Assembly (NCBI GenBank): GCA_029212425.1 | Contig: JARGNC010000006.1 | Coordinates: forward strand, 1 to 29,815 | Length of the DNA stretch: 29,815 bases | Source: Phycisphaerales bacterium | Lineage (GTDB): Bacteria; Planctomycetota; Phycisphaerae; Phycisphaerales; UBA1924 | Direction of reading: 5' to 3' | In this document: in pieces, positions 16,652 to 22,873 of the stretch | How the letters are laid out: every line of letters begins with the position of its first letter | Position numbering within the stretch: position 1 is the stretch's first letter | The notes under the pieces: model-generated | Databases searched by the model: none | What the model was told of the DNA's origin: nothing | What the model saw: the letters and a program-made list of their open reading frames with translations, nothing else | Position numbers and translations under genes: made by a program

Positions 16652-17965
16652 ATGCCGTATTACATGTCGATGGGGAAGTTCCCAAAGAAACGCCACACAC
16701 AGTTCCGTCGTCCCGATGGCGCGCTCTATTCCGAAGAACTCTTCGGCACCGAGGGCTTCGTCGGACCCAGCAGCATCATGTACCACATCCATCCACCGAC
16801 ACAGGTCACCGGATGGAAGCCGCTGTACTCCACCAAGCAGGAGTATGTCAATGTCAACACAATGCGCATGCACCATGTGATGACCCAGAAATCCAAAGGC
16901 GGGGGCGATCCAGTCAAAGGCCGAGTGGTCCTCTTTGGGAACAGCGATGTTGAGATGTCCGTCTGCCAACCCCACGAACAGATGAACTACCACTTCAAAA
17001 ACGGGCAAGGCGACGAGTGCCTCTTCGTCCACTTCGGATCAGGCACCCTCTACACCATGTTCGGCACACTCAAGTTCGGTCCCAAAGACTACATCGTGAT
17101 TCCCAAAGGTGTCATCTACAAGATGGTCTTCAACGATCGTCCATACGACGGCTCTGACAATGATGACTTTGGTGGTCATACCCAAGACGAGATGCCGTTC
17201 GGGAAGTTCATCGCATTTGAGACTTGCAACGCGAGTCACATCATGCCACCTCCCGGATACATCTCCAAGAAAACATCACAGTTCCTCGAGCATGCGCCAT
17301 ACTGCGAACGCGACCTCCGAGTCCCGTTCGAAGACGAAGACCACCCGCTCGCGTACGACGAGAAAGGCGAGTTCGAAGTCCGCATCAAAGCACGCGACAC
17401 AGTCCACTCGTACACCTATCCATACCACCCGCTCGAAGTCGTCGGATGGGACGGATGCTACTACCCCTACTGCTTCAACATCCACGACTTCGCGCCGATC
17501 ACAGGGATGCTCCATATGCCTCCTCCGATCCACCAGACATTCGAGGGACACAACTTTGTGATCTGCTCGTTCTGTCCTCGCGCACTCGATTTCCATCCAG
17601 ACGCGATCCCGGTCCCATACAACCACTCGAACATCGACTCCGACGAGATCATGTACTATGTGGAAGGGAACTACAAAGCACGACGCGGGATCTCGCAAGG
17701 TTCGATCTCCGTTCACCCACAAGGGATCCCCCACGGCCCGCACCCAGGGACTGTTGAAGCGTCACTCGGCAAAAAATGGACCGACGAGATGGCGGTCATG
17801 TGCGATACATTCCGCCCCATGTTCCCCACCAAAGCGTGCATGGAACTCGACGACCCAAGCTACCCCGAATCATGGCGCCAAGACCACTTTGCTCCTGATG
17901 AGGTCCGCGGCGCGAACTCCGAGGAAACCGGATCTGACGACGGCACAATCAACACCTGGGACTGA
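16652..17965 (+). CDS. Homogentisate 1,2-dioxygenase-like cupin enzyme
   Basis: A 437-residue member of the homogentisate dioxygenase family, iron(II) enzymes that open the aromatic ring of homogentisate in tyrosine and phenylalanine breakdown. Candidate iron ligands are His325 (YNHSNIDSDE), Glu332 and His361 (PHGP), with His355 nearby (SVHPQGIPHGP). This is a distant subfamily: the His-to-Glu spacing is one residue longer than in the human enzyme and the HSNIDSDE form replaces HRNxMSEF, so another aromatic substrate is possible. No other tyrosine-degradation genes lie beside it. The ATG at 16652 follows GAGG by about nine bases. It diverges from the pseudokinase operon and ends before a strong terminator. 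Confidence 0.82.
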   Translation: MPYYMSMGKFPKKRHTQFRRPDGALYSEELFGTEGFVGPSSIMYHIHPPTQVTGWKPLYSTKQEYVNVNTMRMHHVMTQKSKGGGDPVKGRVVLFGNSDVEMSVCQPHEQMNYHFKNGQGDECLFVHFGSGTLYTMFGTLKFGPKDYIVIPKGVIYKMVFNDRPYDGSDNDDFGGHTQDEMPFGKFIAFETCNASHIMPPPGYISKKTSQFLEHAPYCERDLRVPFEDEDHPLAYDEKGEFEVRIKARDTVHSYTYPYHPLEVVGWDGCYYPYCFNIHDFAPITGMLHMPPPIHQTFEGHNFVICSFCPRALDFHPDAIPVPYNHSNIDSDEIMYYVEGNYKARRGISQGSISVHPQGIPHGPHPGTVEASLGKKWTDEMAVMCDTFRPMFPTKACMELDDPSYPESWRQDHFAPDEVRGANSEETGSDDGTINTWD

Positions 17966-18009
17966 GCCCATCGCCGAGCCGCTTTGACCGGAAAAATCTG
18001 TGTAAGTTC

Positions 18010-18041
18010 GGCGGCCCGCTCCATGAGTGGGCCGCCTTTCT
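18010..18041 (+). terminator. Terminator of the homogentisate dioxygenase-like gene
   Basis: GGCGGCCCGCTC pairs with GAGTGGGCCGCC (one G-T pair) around a CAT loop and is followed by TTTCT. The twelve-pair stem lies 44 bases after the stop, so the downstream lyase gene needs its own promoter. Confidence 0.8.
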
Positions 18042-18076
18042 ATCCCAACCGATCAGACCCAAGCAGCCTCAGACCC

Positions 18077-18082
18077 TACACT
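18077..18082 (+). promoter_or_regulatory. Possible -10 box of the tryptophanase-like gene
   Basis: TACACT lies six bases before the ATG at 18089, and there is no Shine-Dalgarno sequence between. No convincing -35 box was found. If real, the mRNA would start at or within a few bases of the ATG, as proposed for speA. Confidence 0.25.
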
Positions 18083-18088
18083 TCTCTC

Positions 18089-19462
18089 ATGAAAACGATC
18101 ATCGAACCTTTCCGCATCAAGTCCGTCGAACCAATCCGTATGACCACCATCGACGAGCGGCAAAACGCACTCAAAAAAGCACACTACAACCTCTTTGCGA
18201 TCCCATCAGAAGATGTGATGATCGATCTCTTGACCGACTCCGGAACCGGCGCGATGAGCAGCGAGCAATGGGCCGGGATCATGCGTGGAGACGAGTCTTA
18301 CGCAGGCGCACCAAGCTGGTACCGCTTCCGCGATGTCGTCGAGAACATCACAGGTATGAGCAACATTCTCCCAACGCACCAAGGCCGAGCGTCCGAACGA
18401 CTACTCGTCGAAGTGATGATCGGACACGGCGGAGCGGGCAAAGGAAAGATTGTTCCCAACAACGCACACTTCGACACCACCCGCGCCAACATCGAACACT
18501 CTGGGTGCGCCACCATCGACCTGCTCACGCCTGAAGGTCAGGATCCAAACTCAGACGCACCGTTCAAAGGCAACATGGACCTCGATGCTCTGGAAAACCT
18601 TCTGAGCGAACGAGCCGCGGATGTCCCTTTCGTGATGATCACCATCACCTGCAACTCGATTGGCGGCCAACCAGTCTCGCTGGAGAACATGAAAGCGGTC
18701 CGCAAGATCTGCGACAAGTACAACAAACCATTCATACTAGATGCATGCCGATTCGCTGAAAACGCATGGTTCATCAAGCAACGCGAACCAGGACAACAAG
18801 ATCGTTCCGTCGAAGACATCGCACGCGAGCAGTTCGACCTCTGCGACGGCTCAACCATCAGCGCCAAAAAGGACGGCATGGTCAACATCGGTGGTGTGCT
18901 CCTGTTCCGCGATCAGGAACAGTTTGTCGCCGCGAGCAACCTGCTCATCCTCACCGAAGGGTTCATGACTTACGGCGGACTCGCCGGACGCGACCTCGAA
19001 GCAATGGCGGTTGGGTTCCAAGAAGTCCTCTCAGAAGACTACCTCCGCTACCGAATCCGATCGACGGAATACCTCGGAGAGAAACTGCTCGAAGCGGGTA
19101 TCCAGATCGTCCGTCCAGCCGGCGGTCACGCGATCTATATTGATGCGGCACACTTCTGTCCGCATATCCCACCGAATGAGTTCCCAGGACAAACCCTTGC
19201 CGTCGCCCTGTATGAAGCAGGGGGCATCCGCAGCTGCGAAATCGGCTCGGTCATGATGGGCGAGCACGCACACATGGAACTCGTCCGCCTCGCGATCCCG
19301 CGTCGGACCTACACCCAGTCGCACATCGACTATGTCATCGAGATCATCAAAGAGGTCAAAGCAAACGCTTCGTCACTCCCTGGATATCGCATCTCAGAAG
19401 AACCAGCGGCCCTCCGCCACTTCACCGCGAAGTTCGAGCAGGTTGTGCACGCGAACGCATAA
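18089..19462 (+). CDS. Tryptophanase/tyrosine phenol-lyase family beta-eliminating lyase
   Basis: A 457-residue PLP enzyme of the TnaA/TPL family, which split aromatic amino acids into pyruvate, ammonia and indole or phenol. The ATG at 18089 gives the family start EPFRIKSVEPIR. Conserved parts are DLLTDSGTGAMS, THQGR (Arg100), FDTTR, the PLP lysine at 261 (SAKKDGMVN), and RLAIPRRTYTQ. Specificity residues point to tryptophanase: the TPL position Thr124 is Asp129 here, and TPL Arg381 is Ile385 within CEIGS, as in tryptophan indole-lyase. The overall wording (QWAGIM, SYAGA, GLAGRDLEAMAVG) is closer to TPL. The reaction should therefore be treated as undecided between indole and phenol release. 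The gene follows a terminator and is probably transcribed alone. Confidence 0.9.
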   Translation: MKTIIEPFRIKSVEPIRMTTIDERQNALKKAHYNLFAIPSEDVMIDLLTDSGTGAMSSEQWAGIMRGDESYAGAPSWYRFRDVVENITGMSNILPTHQGRASERLLVEVMIGHGGAGKGKIVPNNAHFDTTRANIEHSGCATIDLLTPEGQDPNSDAPFKGNMDLDALENLLSERAADVPFVMITITCNSIGGQPVSLENMKAVRKICDKYNKPFILDACRFAENAWFIKQREPGQQDRSVEDIAREQFDLCDGSTISAKKDGMVNIGGVLLFRDQEQFVAASNLLILTEGFMTYGGLAGRDLEAMAVGFQEVLSEDYLRYRIRSTEYLGEKLLEAGIQIVRPAGGHAIYIDAAHFCPHIPPNEFPGQTLAVALYEAGGIRSCEIGSVMMGEHAHMELVRLAIPRRTYTQSHIDYVIEIIKEVKANASSLPGYRISEEPAALRHFTAKFEQVVHANA

Positions 19463-19559
19463 CTCGATGCCCCAAACCCCTTTACGGTTGCCCAGGCTCT
19501 CAAAAAGAGCGAAACTGTTTATTTTTTCTAACTTTTCAGCCCATTCTGCTGGTTTTATA

Positions 19560-19588
19560 TTTACCAGCATCTGCGTAACTGTTACATT
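19560..19588 (+). promoter_or_regulatory. Candidate promoter with overlapping palindrome, upstream of first PEP-CTERM gene
   Basis: TTTACC (19560-19565) and TACATT (19583-19588) have a 17-base spacer. The exact palindrome GTAAC-T-GTTAC (19575-19585) covers the end of the spacer and the first bases of the -10 box, a normal operator position. The promoter lies 98 bases before the ATG of the secreted protein. Inference from consensus only. Confidence 0.4.
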
Positions 19589-19686
19589 ATGGTGAACCGA
19601 TGCCTGAGAAGCATTGGACGGTATTTTCGAGGTCGTTCTCAAAATACAACAGAGCAACGCTCAAAGAGAAATAGAGGAACACCACA

Positions 19687-20340
19687 ATGAACACATCAAA
19701 ATTCACAGCTCTTGTCGCCGTTTCCGCATTCGGAATCGCATCAACCGCATCCGCAAACATCGTCTCAAATGGCGGCTTTGAAGCCGGCACAAGTTTCGAT
19801 GCCGACAACTGGGGCGAGTTGAGCGGACCGTCTGGATTCGTTGGCCGCAGCGACTCAATGCCATTTAGCGGCAGCTACGCAGCGTACATGGCATTCGATC
19901 ACATCAACAACCCCGCCGCGGGCGCCGCATACTTCATGGAGCAAAGCCAACCAGTCGGCACCATCGTTTCAGGTGAGAGCTACGACCTTTCGTTCCAAGC
20001 AAAGGTTGACTCCACAAGCTTCGTTGGCATGGACACCTTCGTCCAAATCCTCTGGCTCGACCAAGACGGCAGTGACGGCGGTGGTGTACGAGGCGAAATG
20101 CTGACCTCGCTCATCGGACTCGGTATCAACGACAGCTACCAAGAGTTCAGCATGGAAGGACTCGTCGCTGCGGACGGCGCTGACTCATTCTTGCTCCGCT
20201 TCCAAATCTCAGCAGGCGCTGTATCTGGAATTGCAAATGGCTTGTCGGTTGACGATGTCTCATTCACTCAAGTTCCAGCACCTGCTTCAGCAGCTCTGTT
20301 CGGGCTTACAGGCCTCTTTGCGAATCGCCGCCGCCGCTAA
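19687..20340 (+). CDS. PEP-CTERM-type secreted protein 1
   Basis: A 217-residue exported protein. Residues 1-23 form a Sec signal (FTALVAVSAFGIASTASA). The mature part starts with NGGFEAG...W, the opening of many carbohydrate-binding jelly-roll domains, and has a predominantly beta-type pattern (SYDLSFQAKVD, SFLLRFQISAG, LSVDDVSF). The C-terminus VPAPASAALFGLTGLFANRRRR is a tripartite sorting tail: VPAP motif, hydrophobic helix, basic cluster. Such tails are recognised by exosortase; the second residue after VP is A rather than E, a variant seen in planctomycetes. It probably ends up on the cell surface or in exopolymer. It has its own promoter and a strong terminator. Confidence 0.85.
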   Translation: MNTSKFTALVAVSAFGIASTASANIVSNGGFEAGTSFDADNWGELSGPSGFVGRSDSMPFSGSYAAYMAFDHINNPAAGAAYFMEQSQPVGTIVSGESYDLSFQAKVDSTSFVGMDTFVQILWLDQDGSDGGGVRGEMLTSLIGLGINDSYQEFSMEGLVAADGADSFLLRFQISAGAVSGIANGLSVDDVSFTQVPAPASAALFGLTGLFANRRRR

Positions 20341-20390
20341 TCAGCAGACCCGAACGATCGTTTCGATCAATATGTGGACACCAACTCAAG

Positions 20391-20423
20391 ACACAGCACC
20401 CCCAAGAGGTGCTGTGTTTTTTA
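20391..20423 (+). terminator. Terminator of PEP-CTERM gene 1
   Basis: ACACAGCACC and GGTGCTGTGT form ten base pairs around a seven-base loop, followed by a run of T. It is 51 bases after the stop. Confidence 0.9.
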
Positions 20424-20773
20424 TTATCATTCTTTTCAAGAACCGCAATTCCCCACATCTCAATAAAGGGAACACTAACAAAGCCCTATCCGGCGATCTT
20501 CCTCGCGTGTGTCTCGAAACCTATACAAGAGATATCTAGACGGGCTTTCTGTTTCTGTCGTGAATATTCGTTTGTTTTATAGGACCCAGATCCAGATTCG
20601 CGCAATATCAGTGCAATCTATTTCTTGTCAAGCAGTTCCGGTAATCAAATTAGGAATTTTACTTGCATTTTCAAAAAGTTTCCATTAATCTCGGGAATCT
20701 TGTCGGCGGGTCGTATCCGTTTCGACTTTCGGTAAAAGAGTGACCCCGAAACGGGTCAGAAAGAGAGAATCCC
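20424..20773. other. Long intergenic region between the two PEP-CTERM genes
   Basis: About 350 bases without a supportable gene. It contains AAAGCCC (20480-20486) paired with GGGCTTT (20542-20548), with a GTCT/AGAC helix inside, a possible RNA structure of unknown role. It also contains a promoter (TTGCAT 20663-20668, 17-base spacer, TAATCT 20686-20691) and a six-base-pair hairpin TGACCC/GGGTCA (20741-20758) just before the ribosome site of the second PEP-CTERM gene. The region is AT-richer than the flanking coding sequence. Confidence 0.5.
20663..20691 (+). promoter_or_regulatory. Candidate sigma-70 promoter of PEP-CTERM gene 2
   Basis: TTGCAT and TAATCT are separated by exactly 17 bases, each with good matches to the consensus, within an AT-rich stretch. 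The predicted start near 20698 gives a leader of about 75 bases carrying the TGACCC/GGGTCA hairpin. Confidence 0.45.
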
Positions 20774-21346
20774 ATGTCAGCAATCAAAATGGCAGTGCTC
20801 GCTTCGGCAGCAATCGTAACAACCGGCGCACAGGCAGATGACCTTCTCCTCATCGACCTCTCAGTCGTCAACCAAATCACCATCACCGCAACCGCAGGTG
20901 TTTCCGCAGCAACCGTTTCCGGTAGCTCATTCACCGGCGTCCTCCTTGCAGATTTCTACGCAGGCGCTGGCTCAGCTCTGACTGCAACACTCGACGCAGG
21001 TGACCTCACCACTGCTGCAAACGCATCAGACGGCTCACCAGCTCTCTTCCGCGGTGGCGCAGGCTCGAACGTCGGCCTCAACATCTGGAGCTACGCTTCA
21101 GACGGTGGTTCAGACTTCACCGCTGGCTCACTCGCATTCACCGGCTCAGCAACTTGGAACATCGACGCTGCAATGTACGCTGACATGCTCGCAGGCGCAG
21201 GCTCAGGTGACATCTACGCACCAGCTGACACCGACGATGACATCCCATCAGCAGTCGTGATCGGCACCTACAACGTCGTTCCTGCTCCATCCGCTATGGC
21301 TGTTCTCGGCCTCGGTGGTTTGGTTGCTGGCCGTCGTCGCCGCTAA
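20774..21346 (+). CDS. PEP-CTERM-type secreted protein 2
   Basis: A 190-residue exported protein. It has a signal at residues 1-21 (MAVLASAAIVTTGAQA), a mature part very rich in alanine, glycine, serine and threonine with short beta-strand patterns, and a sorting tail VPAPSAMAVLGLGGLVAGRRRR. The tail parallels protein 1, including the VPAP core and RRRR end. Codon use is strongly biased to GCA, CTC, TCA, ATC and GGC, as in rpsB and tsf, suggesting high expression. No further domain is recognised. A ribosome site (AGAGAG) precedes the ATG. Confidence 0.85.
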   Translation: MSAIKMAVLASAAIVTTGAQADDLLLIDLSVVNQITITATAGVSAATVSGSSFTGVLLADFYAGAGSALTATLDAGDLTTAANASDGSPALFRGGAGSNVGLNIWSYASDGGSDFTAGSLAFTGSATWNIDAAMYADMLAGAGSGDIYAPADTDDDIPSAVVIGTYNVVPAPSAMAVLGLGGLVAGRRRR

Positions 21347-21368
21347 TCGAAGACCTCGATTCGAAACC

Positions 21369-21397
21369 AAAAGCCCCATCGCAAGATGGGGTTTTTT
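21369..21397 (+). terminator. Terminator of PEP-CTERM gene 2
   Basis: CCCCATC and GATGGGG, extended by A-T pairs, enclose a GCAA loop and are followed by TTTTTT. Confidence 0.9.
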
Positions 21398-21443
21398 ATG
21401 CGCCCACACAATCTACAAATCCACCACCCGCGAAGTCCAGCTC

Positions 21444-21797
21444 TTACGCCTTCTTCACAAACTCTGATTTGAGTTGCATCGCTCCAATTCCTGGAATCTT
21501 ACAGTCGATGTCATGGTCGCCATCAACCAAGCGGATGTTCTTCACTTTGGTCCCACCCTTCACCACGAGTGATGATCCCTTCACTTTCAAATCCTTGATG
21601 ACCACAACCGTATCACCTGATTCAAGGACATTCCCGTTCGCATCTCGAACGGACGCATCTGCATCTGAGCCAGTCGTTGAGACCTCTCCCCCACCATCAA
21701 TAGGCCATTCATGCGCGCACATGGGACACACATACATTTCACGGTCTTGATAGGAGTATTCCGCTCCGCACTCAGGACACATCGGTGAATCAGGCAT
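21444..21797 (-). CDS. PhnA/YjdM-family zinc-ribbon protein
   Basis: A 117-residue protein. The ATG at 21797 gives MPDSPMCPECGAEYSYQDREMYVCPMCAHEW, with a CPxC...CPMC zinc ribbon. A beta-barrel PhnA domain follows: GNVLESGDTVVVIKDLKVKGSSLVVKGGTKVKNIRLVDGDHDIDCKI. This is the full length of the family, often annotated as alkylphosphonate utilisation, but no phosphonate genes are nearby and the family's function is not established. It converges with PEP-CTERM gene 2. Confidence 0.92.
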   Translation of the reverse strand: MPDSPMCPECGAEYSYQDREMYVCPMCAHEWPIDGGGEVSTTGSDADASVRDANGNVLESGDTVVVIKDLKVKGSSLVVKGGTKVKNIRLVDGDHDIDCKIPGIGAMQLKSEFVKKA

Positions 21798-21879
21798 CTT
21801 CAACACTCCAAAAAAGCACAATGACCACACTGAACCCCAAACAGGTTCGTGTGAACAAGATCAAAAATTCAGTTCTATC

Positions 21880-22734
21880 TTAGAGAGGATTGACGAACTC
21901 TGGAACTGTTGTGTACACATTGTCCTCAATAGTTGAGGGGTCGCCATCAGGACCAGCTGAATAAAAATATGGCCTCTGTGATGGGCAAAGTCCGCCATCG
22001 GAGTCCGCTTCGATTCCGAGGAACCCCGCACGATCAGATGCGAGAATCTTGTTTCGCCGGACTTCTGTGAAGGGGATCAGTGACAGATCTGTTGGGAGCA
22101 TTTCTTCGGTGAAAAACCCGGTCATAGGATCCATCACATCCAAAAACATGCCTGGATCCGCAGCAACCCGCCTTCCATCCTCGACAATCCCGTCAAACTT
22201 TGGGTGGACATACCGGATCGGGTTTCCCCATGCATCGAAGATGGTTGTCATCCCAGGCTGCAGATCCATTGGATAGTCGTAGTTCTTCACAAACTTCGAA
22301 TCAACATTCTCCAGAATCGATGGCACATCTGAAGATGTCGAAATGGAATGCAGGAACAATCCGATCGAGTTGATCTGGTAGTGCCGCTCCGGAGCGCTCG
22401 GATTGTCGCTCGGAATGACAGAGTTGAAGACCCCATCGATTGCTGGGTAATACACCGTGTCTCCGCGTGAGTTGGAATCAATATCCTGCTCAAGCTTGAT
22501 CGCGACCAACGATGGAGGCACAGCACCTGTCGTATTAATAAAATCGTCGAGCGCTTGATCCAAGACCTGCAGCACCGACTCGGTTGCACGCTTCCGGCCC
22601 GAGTCAGCCATGGACGAACCGACTGTGATCGAAATCGCGGCAATCAGTGAAATAATCGCAACAACGAGCACGATCTCGACAAGCGTAAAGCCCCTAGCTG
22701 GAGGCGTCGGATGATTCATTTGATGTCTGGTCAT
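21880..22734 (-). CDS. Orphan GspG-like pseudopilin
   Basis: A 284-residue prepilin-type protein. The ATG at 22734 has GGAG six bases upstream; further upstream ATG/GTG codons add a non-conserved leader. It has the class III signal PARG|FTLVEIVLVVAIISLIAAI. GspG-type features follow: FDAWGNPIRYV (compare DPWGNP in GspG) and YFYSAGPDGDPSTIEDNV, which fits the SxGxDG...D calcium-binding segment that the operon copy lacks. It is about twice the size of a normal GspG because of a middle insertion. It lies immediately downstream of secA, far from the secretion operon, and may be an alternative major pilin or the substrate of another platform. Confidence 0.82.
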   Translation of the reverse strand: MTRHQMNHPTPPARGFTLVEIVLVVAIISLIAAISITVGSSMADSGRKRATESVLQVLDQALDDFINTTGAVPPSLVAIKLEQDIDSNSRGDTVYYPAIDGVFNSVIPSDNPSAPERHYQINSIGLFLHSISTSSDVPSILENVDSKFVKNYDYPMDLQPGMTTIFDAWGNPIRYVHPKFDGIVEDGRRVAADPGMFLDVMDPMTGFFTEEMLPTDLSLIPFTEVRRNKILASDRAGFLGIEADSDGGLCPSQRPYFYSAGPDGDPSTIEDNVYTTVPEFVNPL

Positions 22735-22873
22735 GAAAGGCTCCGGTGCGAGCGAGTGCCTGGGAGGGGCGGACGCGCGTGCATCCAAGATACACGATAT
22801 GCGTCACGGATGTCCCGATTGATATACGCTCGCTGGAATACACGGATCCCTATTTGAGCCTTGAAACGCGGAT

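Noticed and set aside
17276..17743. 155-codon minus-strand frame opposite the homogentisate-dioxygenase-like gene
   Set aside because: Composition (valine/arginine/aspartate-rich) is typical of antisense frames; the plus strand has a complete conserved enzyme.
19491..19515. GCTCT-CAAAA-AGAGC hairpin after the tryptophanase-like gene as a terminator
   Set aside because: The stem is only five base pairs and the T-rich run starts several bases later; too weak to call.
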